From NCBI GenBank assembly GCA_025490895.1, contig JALPQI010030384.1:1-64000 (forward strand): DNA of 64,000 bases. Reading direction: 5' to 3'. Every line of letters begins with the position of its first letter. The stretch's first letter is position 1. A program made the translations under genes and the position numbers. Shown here piece after piece: positions 51,034-62,172 of this stretch. The notes under the pieces are model-generated. The model was not told the origin of the DNA and ran no database searches. It was given only the letters and a program-made list of their open reading frames with translations. Source of the stretch: Thaumatotibia leucotreta. Taxonomy: Eukaryota > Arthropoda > Insecta > Lepidoptera > Tortricidae.

Positions 51034-51889
51034 GTGAGTCGGCGGCGTTTGTATTGTGCACGACACGTCCCTTCCGTCTTGTTTTATTATGCTCTTCTTT
51101 TATATTTGTTGTTAAGGTTTGGATTGAGATCATAATACAATCAGTGTGTACTGTGTACTACACTAAACGTAGTATTTTTTCTTTGCGGGACGTAGGATTA
51201 TGTAATCGGTCATCCATTGATGCTGTGCTGTATCGACTGACCTTGACATCGGTGTTGCTACTGTAAACATTTTAGCGATAATGCACGGCCTCGGTTAGGC
51301 CGGCCCGATACATAATTTTTGTTCAGTCCACAATTTCGGTCTGTTATTTTTGTCTTTAAGTCCCGGTCTTTTCATAGGCTTGCGCGGGGATATGGAATAT
51401 GGACCCAAGTTGACGCAACACGCAAGCCTTTTAGAGAAATTTGCTGTGTTGTACACCTGCTGCAACCCATTCACGGACACGTCAATAGCTATCCGTAAAC
51501 CGGTCCCAGCAGGCGTATAAAGACTATTGAGAATTAAATGGAAAAGACTAATGGGCTATGGTGATGAAAGTTGAACGGGTTAGAGATGGAGCTGAGATGA
51601 GGCCATTTCGTAGCGTATACATTATCTTATTTATATTTATTCGTTCCTGTATTTAGTTATTTTTTTGTTTGTATGGAAAAAACTTATTTCTATTTCTGTT
51701 AACATGTCCTACGTTTCATAGTAGAGTAGATGTACAGGATGAGCCAGATAGCGCCAGTGTACCTATATTTCACGAATTTCATTGCTTATTTTTTAGCAAC
51801 TATTTTTCTTCTTTTAATTTTAAATATGAATATTGCAATCGCGTATCATACTCTATCTATCTAGAAATACAAACAAATAAACCATATTA
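51034..51889. other. Gene C intron, nothing recognised
   Basis: A GC-richer block at 51290-51510 has an unassigned minus-strand frame; it may be an old repeat. Confidence 0.35.
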
Positions 51890-51955
51890 ATAATAATAAC
51901 TACACAATAACGAATAACTACACAATAACGAATAACTACACAATAACGAATAACT
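51890..51955 (+). repeat. 18-bp tandem repeat
   Basis: About three and a half copies of an AATAACTACACAATAACG unit, directly before the LINE fragment that follows. Confidence 0.75.
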
Positions 51956-52640
51956 ACCGGAAATATATCCTGAAGGACGGTTCGGTCGACATTTGTCGGG
52001 CAAGCCGCCGTCTCGGCGAGTCACTCAGGCATATTATTTCCGGTTGTTCTCAGATTGCTAACACCGAGTACTTGCACAAGCATAACCTCGTAGCCAGTAT
52101 TATACACCAGCAGCTTGCTCGTCAATACGGCCTTGTGGACGTCGAAGTGCCAAATTACAAGTACTTAACTGCACCAGTACTTGAAAATGGTCGTGCCACG
52201 CTCTATTGGGATCGATCTATCATCACGGACAGGACTATTGTAGCCAATAAGCCTGATATCGTGCTGGTAGATCGATCGCAGCGCCGGGCTGTGCTCGTCG
52301 ACGTCACCATCCCCCATGATGAGAATCTCGTGAAGGCCGAGAAGGACAAGTCCAGTAAGTACCTAGACTTGGCCCACGAGATAACCGCCATGTGGGATGT
52401 TGATCAAGGGTCAGATGCAGAAGGCGGTAATCCTGGACACGGCGCGGATAGTCCGTCGGTTCCTCTCTCTGCGACCTTAACCACCGGCAGTTTGGGCCCG
52501 CCCCGTTGCCGGCGGCACCCTAGCTTAGGTTTTTTATAATGTGTTTATATGTTTTGTATGCTTTATTGTATTTTACTTTTATAGACATTGTTATAGAAAA
52601 CCTAACTTAAGAAGAAAGATAAATAAAATAATAATGTAAT
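51956..52640 (+). pseudogene. R2/R4-type LINE C-terminus with restriction-like endonuclease
   Basis: The frame reads YLHKHNLVASIIHQQLA, YWDRSIITDRTIVANKPDIV, LVDRSQRRAVLVDVTIPHDE and KSSKYLDLAHEITAMWDVD. The PD...D spacing and the upstream Cys/His-containing SQIANTEYLHKH segment are those of the restriction-like endonuclease of R2/R4-type LINEs. After WDVD an internal deletion shifts to a second frame that reads KGQMQKAVILDTARIVRRFL, the usual end. The reverse transcriptase is missing. The 3' end is a TAA-rich repeat (about 52620-52660). Dead fragment. Confidence 0.7.
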
Positions 52641-52697
52641 AAATAATAAATAAATATCTTGGGACATCTTACACAAATCGACCTAGTCCCACGGTAG

Positions 52698-53346
52698 TAC
52701 GGTCAAACCGTACATCATTTTACTTTTGGTATGTTGTTTAGACACCACAGGGCAGTATAAAACCACATTTTGCAAGCAAAAAGTTGTGCTAGCTGCGTAG
52801 TACGTGAAAAACTGCGAAATTTACGGTCATTTTTTAGTTTCTGATTTTTATTACAAAAACCTTACGTTTTTGGATATCATATGTTATTAAACGTTTAAAG
52901 ACTAATAAATTTCCTGCTTAAAGTTGAGCTAACATGCATTTGCATTACCGTAGGTCTTATAGTTTCAGAGATTCGAGACTTTAAAATGTACTCTTTTTTG
53001 TAAACTAGCGTTATTTTGAGTTTTGCTATCGTTTTCGGCTTAATGTCGCCTCACCTAATGATGTTACGAAAAACATGCAAAAATGACCTTATAGCCCACT
53101 TAATATTCTTCCGTTAAAGGGTAAAATCACGTCAGCAAACTTTGTAATTGAAAATAAAAACGCGAAATTCAAAAGGCAGGAGGCCCGCTATCTAAGTTTT
53201 TCATACAAATCGCAAGTCGAGTTGCAAAGCTGCAGTTTTGGTATATTATATAGGCCTTATAGGTATATACGAAAAGGCATATTACTAGAAAAAGGATTTG
53301 AGCTACGTTGCATCACCGTAAGTTATATATATTTTGAGATACGACA

Positions 53347-53377
<31 letters not shown>

Positions 53378-54133
53378 TTTATCACAAAAGAAAACTTAGG
53401 TGGTAGGGTACACAATTTCTTTCGCCAAACTGTGGACAGTTTGTTGGCGAATAATACGCTCTATAATAACAAAAATAGTGTGTGATGAGTACCTATACCC
53501 TCATCTACCTGCATATTTAACTAAACTACTAAACAAATAAAAATAGTCAAAAAATAAAAATAGTTCAAATAGTGCCCTTTTATGAATACATAAACAAATT
53601 TTAGGTTACGTTAAAACTATTCACTAAATATTGGCAAAACGTTCGCGCTAAGAAAAAAAAAGTAATAGTAGATAATAATAATAACTGTATTAAATTTGGA
53701 ACAAGTTGAGCCGATAACAATTACTGTAAGTCTTATACGAGGCTTCAAAACATGGATGTTTTTCGTAGCATAATTAGGTTAGGCGATATTAAGCCGAAAA
53801 CGTTAGCAAAACTCAAAATAACGCTAGTTTACAAAAAAGAGTACTTTTTGAAGTCGCGAATCTCTGAAACTATAAGACCTACGGTAGTGCATGTTAGTTC
53901 AACTTGTTAACCTATTCCTAACAATCCTAACATATAATGTCAAAAAATGTAAGGTTTTTGTAATAAAAATCAGAAACTGAAAAATTACCGTAAATTTCGC
54001 AGTTTTTCACGCACTACGTAGCTAGCACAACTTTTTTTTGCTTGCAAAATGTAGTTTTATAGTGCCCTATGGTGTCTAAACAACATATCAAAAATGCAGC
54101 TATACTGCACGCTTTGCGAGTTTAATGTAAAGT
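52698..54133. mobile_element. Foldback DNA element with long inverted arms, inside a SINE
   Basis: About 1.44 kb with outer ends AGTACGGTCAAAC and complement, flanked by ACGGT on both sides. The arms are long: about 52698-53075 matches the complement of 53750-54133. The host is the minus-strand SINE copy split into 52650-52697 and 54134-54330. The centre has a T run (53347-53371) and no convincing gene; it may hold a further poly(A)-tailed insertion. Confidence 0.7.
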
Positions 54134-54330
54134 TTGACCGTACTACGGTAAGCTCAATGTAAGCTTGTGATGTGGGTACCAAGCGATATATATAATAGAT
54201 ACTTGAATACATAGACAGTCATGACCAAGGAACAAATATTTGTGATAAATAAAGACACAAGTAATGCCCTCGCCCGAATTTGAACTATGTGTTTTAACAT
54301 ATTAGAATGTTATCTATAGACTCCGAATTC

Positions 54331-54527
54331 TAGTTACGCTGACGTTAAGAGGGTTTTTCGTCACAGCAGGCCACCGTAGGCCAAGGTATTTGCTCACCAG
54401 CAGGCGGGCCGTATGCTTGTTTGCCGTCGTGGTATAACATTTTGTTCCACTGTGCCACTTACTCCCCCCAAACTACCCGTTAAGTTACTAAGATATGTTT
54501 TCTAAATACTCGTACATTTTTTTGCAG
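54331..54527. other. End of gene C intron
   Basis: About 200 bp before the finger exon, unlike the matching part of genes A, B and D. No feature recognised apart from the TTTTTTTGCAG acceptor. Confidence 0.4.
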
Positions 54528-56278
54528 CCGGGGGCTCGCTCTGCTCTCGGGGTGTAGTGTCGGGTCTCGGGCGCTCGTGCTCGGTCAGGCTGGAGCGCCT
54601 GCTGGTGGACGCGGGGCGGCGCACCTGCCGGGTCGGGCGCCGCACGTACAAGCTGCACACCACGAGCGAGCCCGCCCATACACCCGCACCGACCCGATAC
54701 GCCACGCTCTACCGATGTCACCATTGCGGCAAACGTTTCACGAACAAGTCGCCTCTAGAGAAACATATACACATTCACATGAGTCACATGATAGCACATT
54801 CACAGAATTCAGCTAGCGAGGAAAATATTTCAAAACATAGGAAAAATAAATCTTATAAATGCAACGTGGCTAGTATCCAAACAAGTTATCAGACAGACCA
54901 ACGCACACACACAGATGCGACACCTTTTCAGTGTAGTTGCTGTGAGTACAGGACACGTCGGAAAGACGAGTCACGGATACACGGGATGACACACATGGGG
55001 GAAAAGCCCTTTAAATGTGACCTCTGTGATTACATATGTAAGTTCAAAGCCACATTACGGCGTCACCTGATGACTCACACTGGTGAGAAGCCGTTCAAGT
55101 GTAGTTACTGTGACTACAGGTGTCGCGAAAAGGGAAACTTGCGGACGCACGAGGCCACACACACTGATGAAAAACGCTTCAAATGTGACTTCTGTGATTA
55201 CAGATGTAAGTTGAAAACCACATTACGGAGTCACCTGATGACTCACACTGGCGAGAAGCCGTTCAAGTGTAGTTACTGTGACTACAGGTGTCGCAAAAAG
55301 GGAAACTTGCGGACGCACGAGATGACACACACTGATGAAAAACGCTTCAAATGTGACTTCTGTGATTACAAATGTAAGTTGAAAACCACATTACGGAGTC
55401 ACCTGATGACTCACACTGGCGAGAACCTGTTCAAGTGTAGTTACTGTGACTACAGGTGTCGCGAGAAGGGAAACTTGCGGAGGCACGAGGTGACACACAC
55501 TGATGAAAAACGCTTCAAATGTGACTTCTGTGATTACAGATGCAAGTTGAAAACCACTTTACGGAGTCACCTGATGACTCACACTGGCGAGAAGCCGTTC
55601 AAGTGTAGTTACTATGACTACAGGTGTCGCGAAAAGAGAAACTTGCGGACGCACGAGGCGACACACACTGATGAAAAACGCTTCAAATGTGACTTCTGTG
55701 GTTACAGATGTAAGTTGAAAACCACATTACGGCGTCACAAGATGATACATACTGATGTAAAGCCCTTTAAATGTGACTTCTGTGATTACAAATGTAAGTT
55801 GAAAACCACATTACGGCGTCACAAGATGACTCACACTGGCGAGAAGCCGTTCAAGTGTAGTTACTGTGACTACAGGTGTCGCGAAAAGCGAAACTTGTGG
55901 AGGCACGAGATGACACACACTGATGAAAAACCCTTCAAATGTGACTTCTGTGATTACAAATGTAAGTTGAAAACCACATTACGGAATCACCTGATGACTC
56001 ACACTGGCGAAAAGCCGTTCAAGTGTAGTTACTGTGACTACAGGTGTCGCAAAAAGGGAAACTTGAGGAGGCACGAGATGACACACACTGATGAAAAACG
56101 CTTCAAATGTGATTTCTGTGATTACAGATGTAAGCTGAAATTCAACTTACGGAAGCACAAGATGACACACACTGATGAAAAGCCGTTTAAGTGTGACTTA
56201 TGTGATTACAGATGTAAGATGAAATCCGCATTGCCGCGTCACCTGATGACTCACACTCGCGAGAAGGCGTTCAAGTGA
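54528..56278 (+). CDS. Zinc-finger gene C, terminal exon with the longest C2H2 array
   Basis: Phase-1 exon after TTTGCAG, about 583 codons. The lead and the CHHCGKRF finger match the other genes. There are 16 further fingers, most with Cys in place of the core Phe. From finger 4 on they alternate between CREKGNLRTH-type and CKLKTTLRSH-type helices, so a two-finger, 168-bp unit has been amplified. One finger has lost its second Cys (CSYYDYRC, near 55605-55615) and is probably not folded; one linker reads TGENLF. The array ends KAFK and TGA at 56276-56278, the same Cys-to-stop change as in gene A, followed by decayed fingers to about 56390. Predicted nuclear DNA-binding protein. Confidence 0.85.
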
Positions 56279-57109
56279 AGTTACTGTGACCGCAGGTGTC
56301 GTCAGAAATGGGGAACAATTGTTTTGAATGTGAAAACCGTGATGACGGATGCAAACGAAAAACTCTCTTAAGCGGCAATTGGCTTTGTAAAGTTTTCTAA
56401 AAGTATGAATATTATATTCATGCATTTGTAGCACGGAAAGCATTTATGCAGCCACTTAAATACATGTTCAACCTATCGCTAAAAACCAAAACGTATCCGT
56501 CAGTTTCGAAAACATCGAAAGGGTTGCCAATACGTAAATCGGGGTCCAAATCTGATATACATAACTATAGGCCAATTGCAGTGCTGTCGGTATTCAGGAA
56601 AGTATTTGAATCCATAATATACGCCCAGGCTTATACTCAGCTAAGAGGTTGGTTTTGCGATGAGCAACGTGGGTTCTTGCCTAAGCGTTAAACGTCATCA
56701 AATTTGCTGAATATAGTTTCGCTAATAGCTAATAACCTGGATCTAAAAAAGCAAATTGACATAGCCTATTTTGATTTTCAGAAGGCATTCGATAGAGTTG
56801 ACAGTGACGTCTTACTTAAAAAGTTACCTATGGCGGGGTTTTCGGTCGATCTCCTTAAGTTTCTGGCAAATTACCTTTCATGTAGGTATCAGTTTGTCCA
56901 ATATGAGAGCTCTCGATCCGCACCATTTTTGGTTAAATCAGGGATAGCGCAGGGTAGTAATCTAGGGCCTTTATTATTTTTAATTCTGATCAATGACTTG
57001 CCGGCAGTGCTGAACCACTCGACATGCCTCTAATTTGCTGATGATCTCAAGCTAGCACTCCCAATGACTCTTCCCTACTCCAGTCAGATATCAGTATACA
57101 GTGTTTGTA

Positions 57110-57242
57110 CAGTCAAGTGCAAAAAGAATTATCGAAAGAATCCGCTCATAAATGTGTTACGACGTTCTTATTACATAGAATTAGAGTGCACTGGGACATA
57201 TTTTTGAACATTTTTGTGTACACCTCATTTTGTCTTTGACTG
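57110..57242. mobile_element. Tc1/mariner-like MITE
   Basis: 133 bp, ends CAGTCAAGTGCAAA and complement CAGTCAAAGACAAA, flanked by TA. Unit 1 shows the site without it (TGTTTGTACC near 10557-10566). A little extra sequence (CAATCTGTACATAC) follows on the right. Confidence 0.65.
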
Positions 57243-57809
57243 TACAATCTGTACATACCCGGCCCAATAATAATAGCCTAACTCTTAATGACCAAAAATG
57301 CTGCTAAGGCCTCACCGCGAGCTTTTAAGCTATGAACTATGGGCTATAAACACGAACAAAAGATACGCACTTCCGTGTAAATAAGAGAGACACGGCGATA
57401 CTCGCCCGGCGTTAATAGCTGATAGCTGGGCGAGTATCGCTCTTTTATTTGCGTCAGATACTTCTACCAATTATTCCGTGGCCTGGTGACCAATCCCCAG
57501 CTGCTGGCTCTAATGGGACTCCGGGTACCACGTCTCTCCGCAACGCAACTGCGCCCGCGTCGCCAGGCTCTCTTTGCTATCCCTTCTACTAGGACTCGCG
57601 CGCTCGCTTCGTACCCTCTCCACCAAGTACTAATACTTTTAAATGATATCTAGGATAGTGACTGCCAACTGGACATTTTTTCAATCTCACAAGCAAAATT
57701 TTTGACCGCTTTGTACCGCTATGTAGAAAAAAATGTTACAACTAGCTCTATAACATAACCATCTATGTACCGTTAAACTTAATTGATACAGTGTTCGTTT
57801 TGCATTATA

Positions 57810-59175
57810 CACCGTGTCCAATAAATCCGAATACAGAACAAATATCGAATAAAACAAACGGGCAAATAGATCCTACAGTTATTATTATGTTTTATGAATG
57901 GCACACTTATATACTATATTCACAACAAATATTTTGGAATAACTCCAGCTATAACTTTTTTACCAGCCTCAAACGCGTTTCAAACGGATCTTACGCGGCA
58001 CGCACCATTTTCTTCACATTTGACCCCAAATACCCCTGATAACCTTTTTGAAATGATCTAGGTTCCTGTTTTTATTAAAATGTAGTCTTTAAAGCATGTA
58101 TTACCATTTAAAATAATTTAATACGCCTAAACGTGGAGAACTGCATGGCAATTCATGTTTTGGCTAAAAAACTGCCAATTTAGTCTGAAACCACGCTGGA
58201 ACGCCATTTGCCGCCTGTGCTGGAGCTGCGTCTTGTTAGAACACATGATACTCTTTCCCAAGCACCTTTTAAACTTAGGAGCATTTATCTTCTCCACAAA
58301 TTCGGTTTTATAGAAAAAAACGTTAATTTTAACGCTTTTATCTAAAAGTACTGAAGGCAGTGTAACTCGCGTTACATACTGCATCCCACGCCATGGTCGA
58401 TAGTGAGCTCTGGAACCTAGGACCATTTTTCTGATAGCCCGAAGTCTGTTCTATCCCATACGGATTCTCGTAATAAAAATTAACTCGTCACCTGCGTGCC
58501 GAGCAAGTATTTTGTTGGCACTTTACACTCTTTTCTTCTTAGACACTGCGGATATGACACATTCATTGTGGTTGTATTTTATTAAGATGAAAATACTCTT
58601 TTCTCAAACTTGCTACGGAATGTTGATGTTACTTACTTTAAACTAAACCCGGAAATACTATGTATCCGGCGGCATATGCTAAGATGATATGTAAAGAGAT
58701 TTCATGTATTTATTTCACACCTAGGACTGCAAACAAACTGTCTTTTGTTATGAAACGTCAAATTGTGACAATATGTCTTGACATTCAGACACAGAAAAAA
58801 AAATAACCTAAGAAAACTTTAAAAAAAAGTTAGGCGCGAATGTTTTTTTTAAATGTTGTACGATACTGTACTATTGGTTTATTTACAAATCAAATAGTAT
58901 AGTTCGGCGAAATCAGTTCGTTTTATTTCATGGCAAGTTTGAGAAAAGCACTATACAAATCTCGGCGAGAACCAGGGTTACAGTCCGCGTATTCCTATCT
59001 GGCCTCAGTTCCTTCGGCCAGATATATCTACTTGGCCTGTAACCCTTCGTTTCCCGTCCTCTATAGTAATGTACTATTACTTTACAATTTTACATTACTA
59101 TTTGATAACCTGTGATTCCTGTATTTTTAGAACTGAGGTAAAAAATATGTGTATTCGAACTTATTGGACAGGGTG
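57810..59175. mobile_element. TA-flanked inverted-repeat DNA element
   Basis: 1,366 bp with ends CACCGTGTCCAATAA and complement CACCCTGTCCAATAA, flanked by TA. Unit 1 has the unoccupied TA at 11341-11342. A minus-strand frame (58426-58127) and others inside have no domain I recognise, so it is either a non-autonomous or a badly decayed element. Confidence 0.7.
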
Positions 59176-59296
59176 TATTCTTACTCCACTGACGTGGTCA
59201 TGTAATTATGAATTTTTCTTTACGTTCCTTATTTATTTCTCAATAATATTAATCATATTTTCTGTTTAACTTGACATTTACATATTTGTGTAATTC

Positions 59297-59752
59297 CATA
59301 ATGAGGGTTTTTGATACTTTTTCTGCCGCTATGGGGAGGTGAGATGGCAGCACTGAGCCGACCGTTTAACGAACTGTCAAAATAAATACGCGCATTTAAT
59401 TTTCAACATATTTATTAGGCTTATTTATTCTGAAAACCATTACTTTAGGCATATTGTTACCTAAAATAAATAAATAAAATAGTTCCAAGTCAATTCTCAT
59501 GAAACTAACAAAGTTATAGTAATTATTTTTAATACCAGTGACTTTGAGCGCCTGTTTTAGAGTTCAATATTCAGTTCGACGACCATGTATTAGTCTTAAT
59601 CCATTACAAAATCAATTCACTTCCAAATAAAATAGAATTTCAATATTTTAGGCCCAGGTGCCTATGAATAGTATGAATCTGACAGCTGTCGAGACCAGGT
59701 GCGTACGAAGCGCCGCCTGGTGGTAGAAAAAATATCGAAAACCCTCATTATG
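59297..59752. mobile_element. 456-bp inverted-repeat element
   Basis: Ends CATAATGAGGGTTTTTGATA and complement CATAATGAGGGTTTTCGATA, about 28 bp with few mismatches. TTC on each side is the possible target duplication. Unit 1 lacks it. Non-coding. Confidence 0.6.
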
Positions 59753-60169
59753 TTCGATACTTTCTATTTATTTTTTGACATGTATCCATACAATATAAAC
59801 AACAACCCGCCAGTTAGCATGTAAGGTATAACTGTTAGTGCTAATGTTAATGGTAATAAATAAATATAAATAAAAACATATATTTTTCCCTGACAGCCGT
59901 CGTCTTAAGGTTCAAGAAAATGCGGACAGATTTTTTGTTTCTAATACGTCGTATTAGGCCTTATTCATCAATAAAAATGTACAATTGGTCACCTCACTCA
60001 CTTAAAAAAAGATTACCAACCGTTTATAGGAATTAAAAATAAAAGAGCCGTATTTTCTTGAAAAGGGAGGGAAGGGAAATTAGACGGTCGAAGATACACA
60101 ATGTTACAATCATATCAACATTAGATGTCGACGAACGGTTGATATCTCAATTCCTAGCCACACCTCGTG

Positions 60170-60930
60170 GTCCCTCCTGGTAACTGTGGTGCATTGCTGC
60201 TGAGCTAAGACCTAGCGTTAATGTACCACGGGCCAACGTCGCGGGAAGAAACTCACCAAGACGCACCAAGTAGGAAAAATCAAATGGGATGTAATAGGGC
60301 TGTCTGAGGTAAGGCGGAAAGGAGAAGATCTAATCACACTGCCAAGCGGTGATATCTGCTATATCACAGGGGGGATGCTGACAAAGCACATGGCGGAGAC
60401 GGATTCCTGATAAGTAGAAAGCTATCTTTTGTTGTGATGAATGTAGGAAGGGTATCATCACGCGTCTGCTACACAATCCTAAAGCCTAACAGTAGGTTTG
60501 CTCTTAAAATCATCCAAGTCTACGCTCCCACATCCGATCATGCCGATGAGGCAGTGGATGCTTTCTATGAGGATATATTAAAAGCTCAAGACGATAATCC
60601 CAGCCATTATACTATCATCATGGGGGTTTTTAATGCTAAACTCGGCCCAGCACTAGCAAACGAAGTCTGTGGGACAATATGAGCTGGCAATGCGAAACTC
60701 TCGAGGCCAAACACTCGTCAACTTCATGGAGCAGTATAAACTTTTTGCCTTACCTAAACAGTTTAAACACCTTCAAAAAGCTGCCAACAAAGAAGTGGAC
60801 TTGGAGATAAGTCTCCAGACTTCCTCTACATGCATTCCTTTCTATTCTCATCTCGCCACACATCCATCTCAACATTCCTGTCCTCATTACATGCTACCTA
60901 TTTTTATCCGTCACCTTTAGAGCCCAAAAC
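60170..60930 (+). pseudogene. RTE-type endonuclease remnant (unit 2 copy)
   Basis: Continuous with unit 1's 12085-13600 minus the LINE. It retains IGLSEVRRKGEDL (about 60297-60335), LKIIQVYAPTSDHADEA (60505-60555) and TIIMGVFNAKLG, in which the catalytic Asp of GDFNAK is replaced by Val. It is cut down by a deletion near 60265. Dead. Confidence 0.7.
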
Positions 60931-61290
60931 GTGATGAGTATGATGACAGGCATATTTTTATACATTTCGAAGCGGCATACAGGCGCCGCAGATCTTCCTC
61001 GTGGCCTGTTGTCATTTCATCCATCCTGGTTCTTACCGTCGCGGGTCATATTGCCGTCGCACTGTACAGTTACCATTGGAACCCTAGCTCGGGACCTATG
61101 TCAAAGTTATGAACTTATTATATCGTTTATATTGTAAGAAATCTCGCTTTTTTATTGAGACAGAGTTCTAGAATGGTCTAGGGTTGAAGTTGGTCGAATA
61201 TACAAGCGACCCGAGTCATAACATGCAGCCTAAATAATTGAATAAACAAAAGTCGACCTAGTACCACTCCCGCGGTAAGTTCAATTAAGT
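60931..61290. other. Spacer of unit 2 with the unoccupied gypsy site
   Basis: Matches 13735-13920 joined directly to 31630-31778, proving that the 17.7-kb nest is an insertion. A 35-bp SINE-like scrap (about 61254-61290) lies at its right end. Confidence 0.65.
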
Positions 61291-62172
61291 CTTGTGTTGT
61301 GGCCGTTGTGAGGAAGCGGCGACAATTTATATAATAGACAAATAGTATAGCAGGTTCAAATACGTTATAGGCAAACTGCTTCATCCATATACTGCATACA
61401 GGTTCGAGCACACGAAATAAACACGGTGACGACACGGAGTCACTGCCGCATCGTGCCCGCACCGTCTTTAACGCATGCTCTTCACATCGCTGCTGCAAAT
61501 AGCAGACGCATTGCGATTCCGTGACGTCACTGAGTTTAAGCAGGACGCGAACTTCAAAGATCGAAATTTTGGACATCTGTCTCTCTTACTCCAACAAAGG
61601 CATTATCGGTGTGACAGAGACCGATGCCCGAGGTTTTCGATTTTCGTAGTTCGGATGCGGCCACGCTATGGTGGCAACTTGATTGATCTCGGGATGTGAC
61701 AGATGCGCCTACATTGCGGGAGTTGCTTCCAGCAGCGGAGCGCGCCCTCGCGCCGAGGATGTCGCCGCGGACGAGGCGGAGCTGCGAGGAGGGAGAGGGC
61801 ACACAAATAACACACAGAACATGCACTCAATACCTTGTATTGAAACAATGGTTATTTAGTTAGTGTAGTTGTACATAATAATAGAAACGGTCGCTCGCCA
61901 GTGTGACTCATGGGGCGAGTCCCTGGAGAGGGTTGATGTTGACATTTGTGGTATCAGTGTCCACATTTAACCTACAGCTCGGGCCATGGTCGAATATGTT
62001 TACTGTCTCCGAAATTATTCCGCCAACGTCGTATTTTCTACTCTTGTTTCTATGTATTGGAGAGATTACGAGGTTTGCTTTCAAGGCACATTACTGGCGT
62101 GTATCACGTGACCGAAAGATTCATTTTTGATTACTCTTGTATTCACAGTGGCTACAATTTGAAGGTTCACCA
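61291..62172. other. 3' flank of gene D
   Basis: Matches 34518-35840 without the hAT MITE (single CTCATGGG at 61907-61914). Non-coding, and probably includes the 3' untranslated region of gene D. Confidence 0.55.

Larger units (their letters stand above)
56430..59880 (+). pseudogene. Broken non-LTR reverse transcriptase fragment (unit 2 copy), with nested MITEs
   Basis: Same LINE as at 9880-11750. HNYRPIAVLSVFRKVFE (about 56560), DFQKAFDRVDSDVLLKK (56770-56820) and SGIAQGSNLGPLLFLILIND (56940-57000) are visible. The catalytic region is broken: LFADDL has become a stop before ADDL near 57032. The middle is replaced by other DNA (57300-57450), and three inverted-repeat elements have landed in it (57110-57242, 57810-59175, 59297-59752), none of them in the unit 1 copy. 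Confidence 0.72.

Noticed and set aside
50864..51133. Independent minus-strand gene in the gene C intron
   Set aside because: It is the complement of the duplicated lead exon 50893-51033.
52072..52539. Cellular nuclease gene
   Set aside because: Motifs and TAA-rich 3' end fit an R2/R4-type LINE fragment with an internal deletion.
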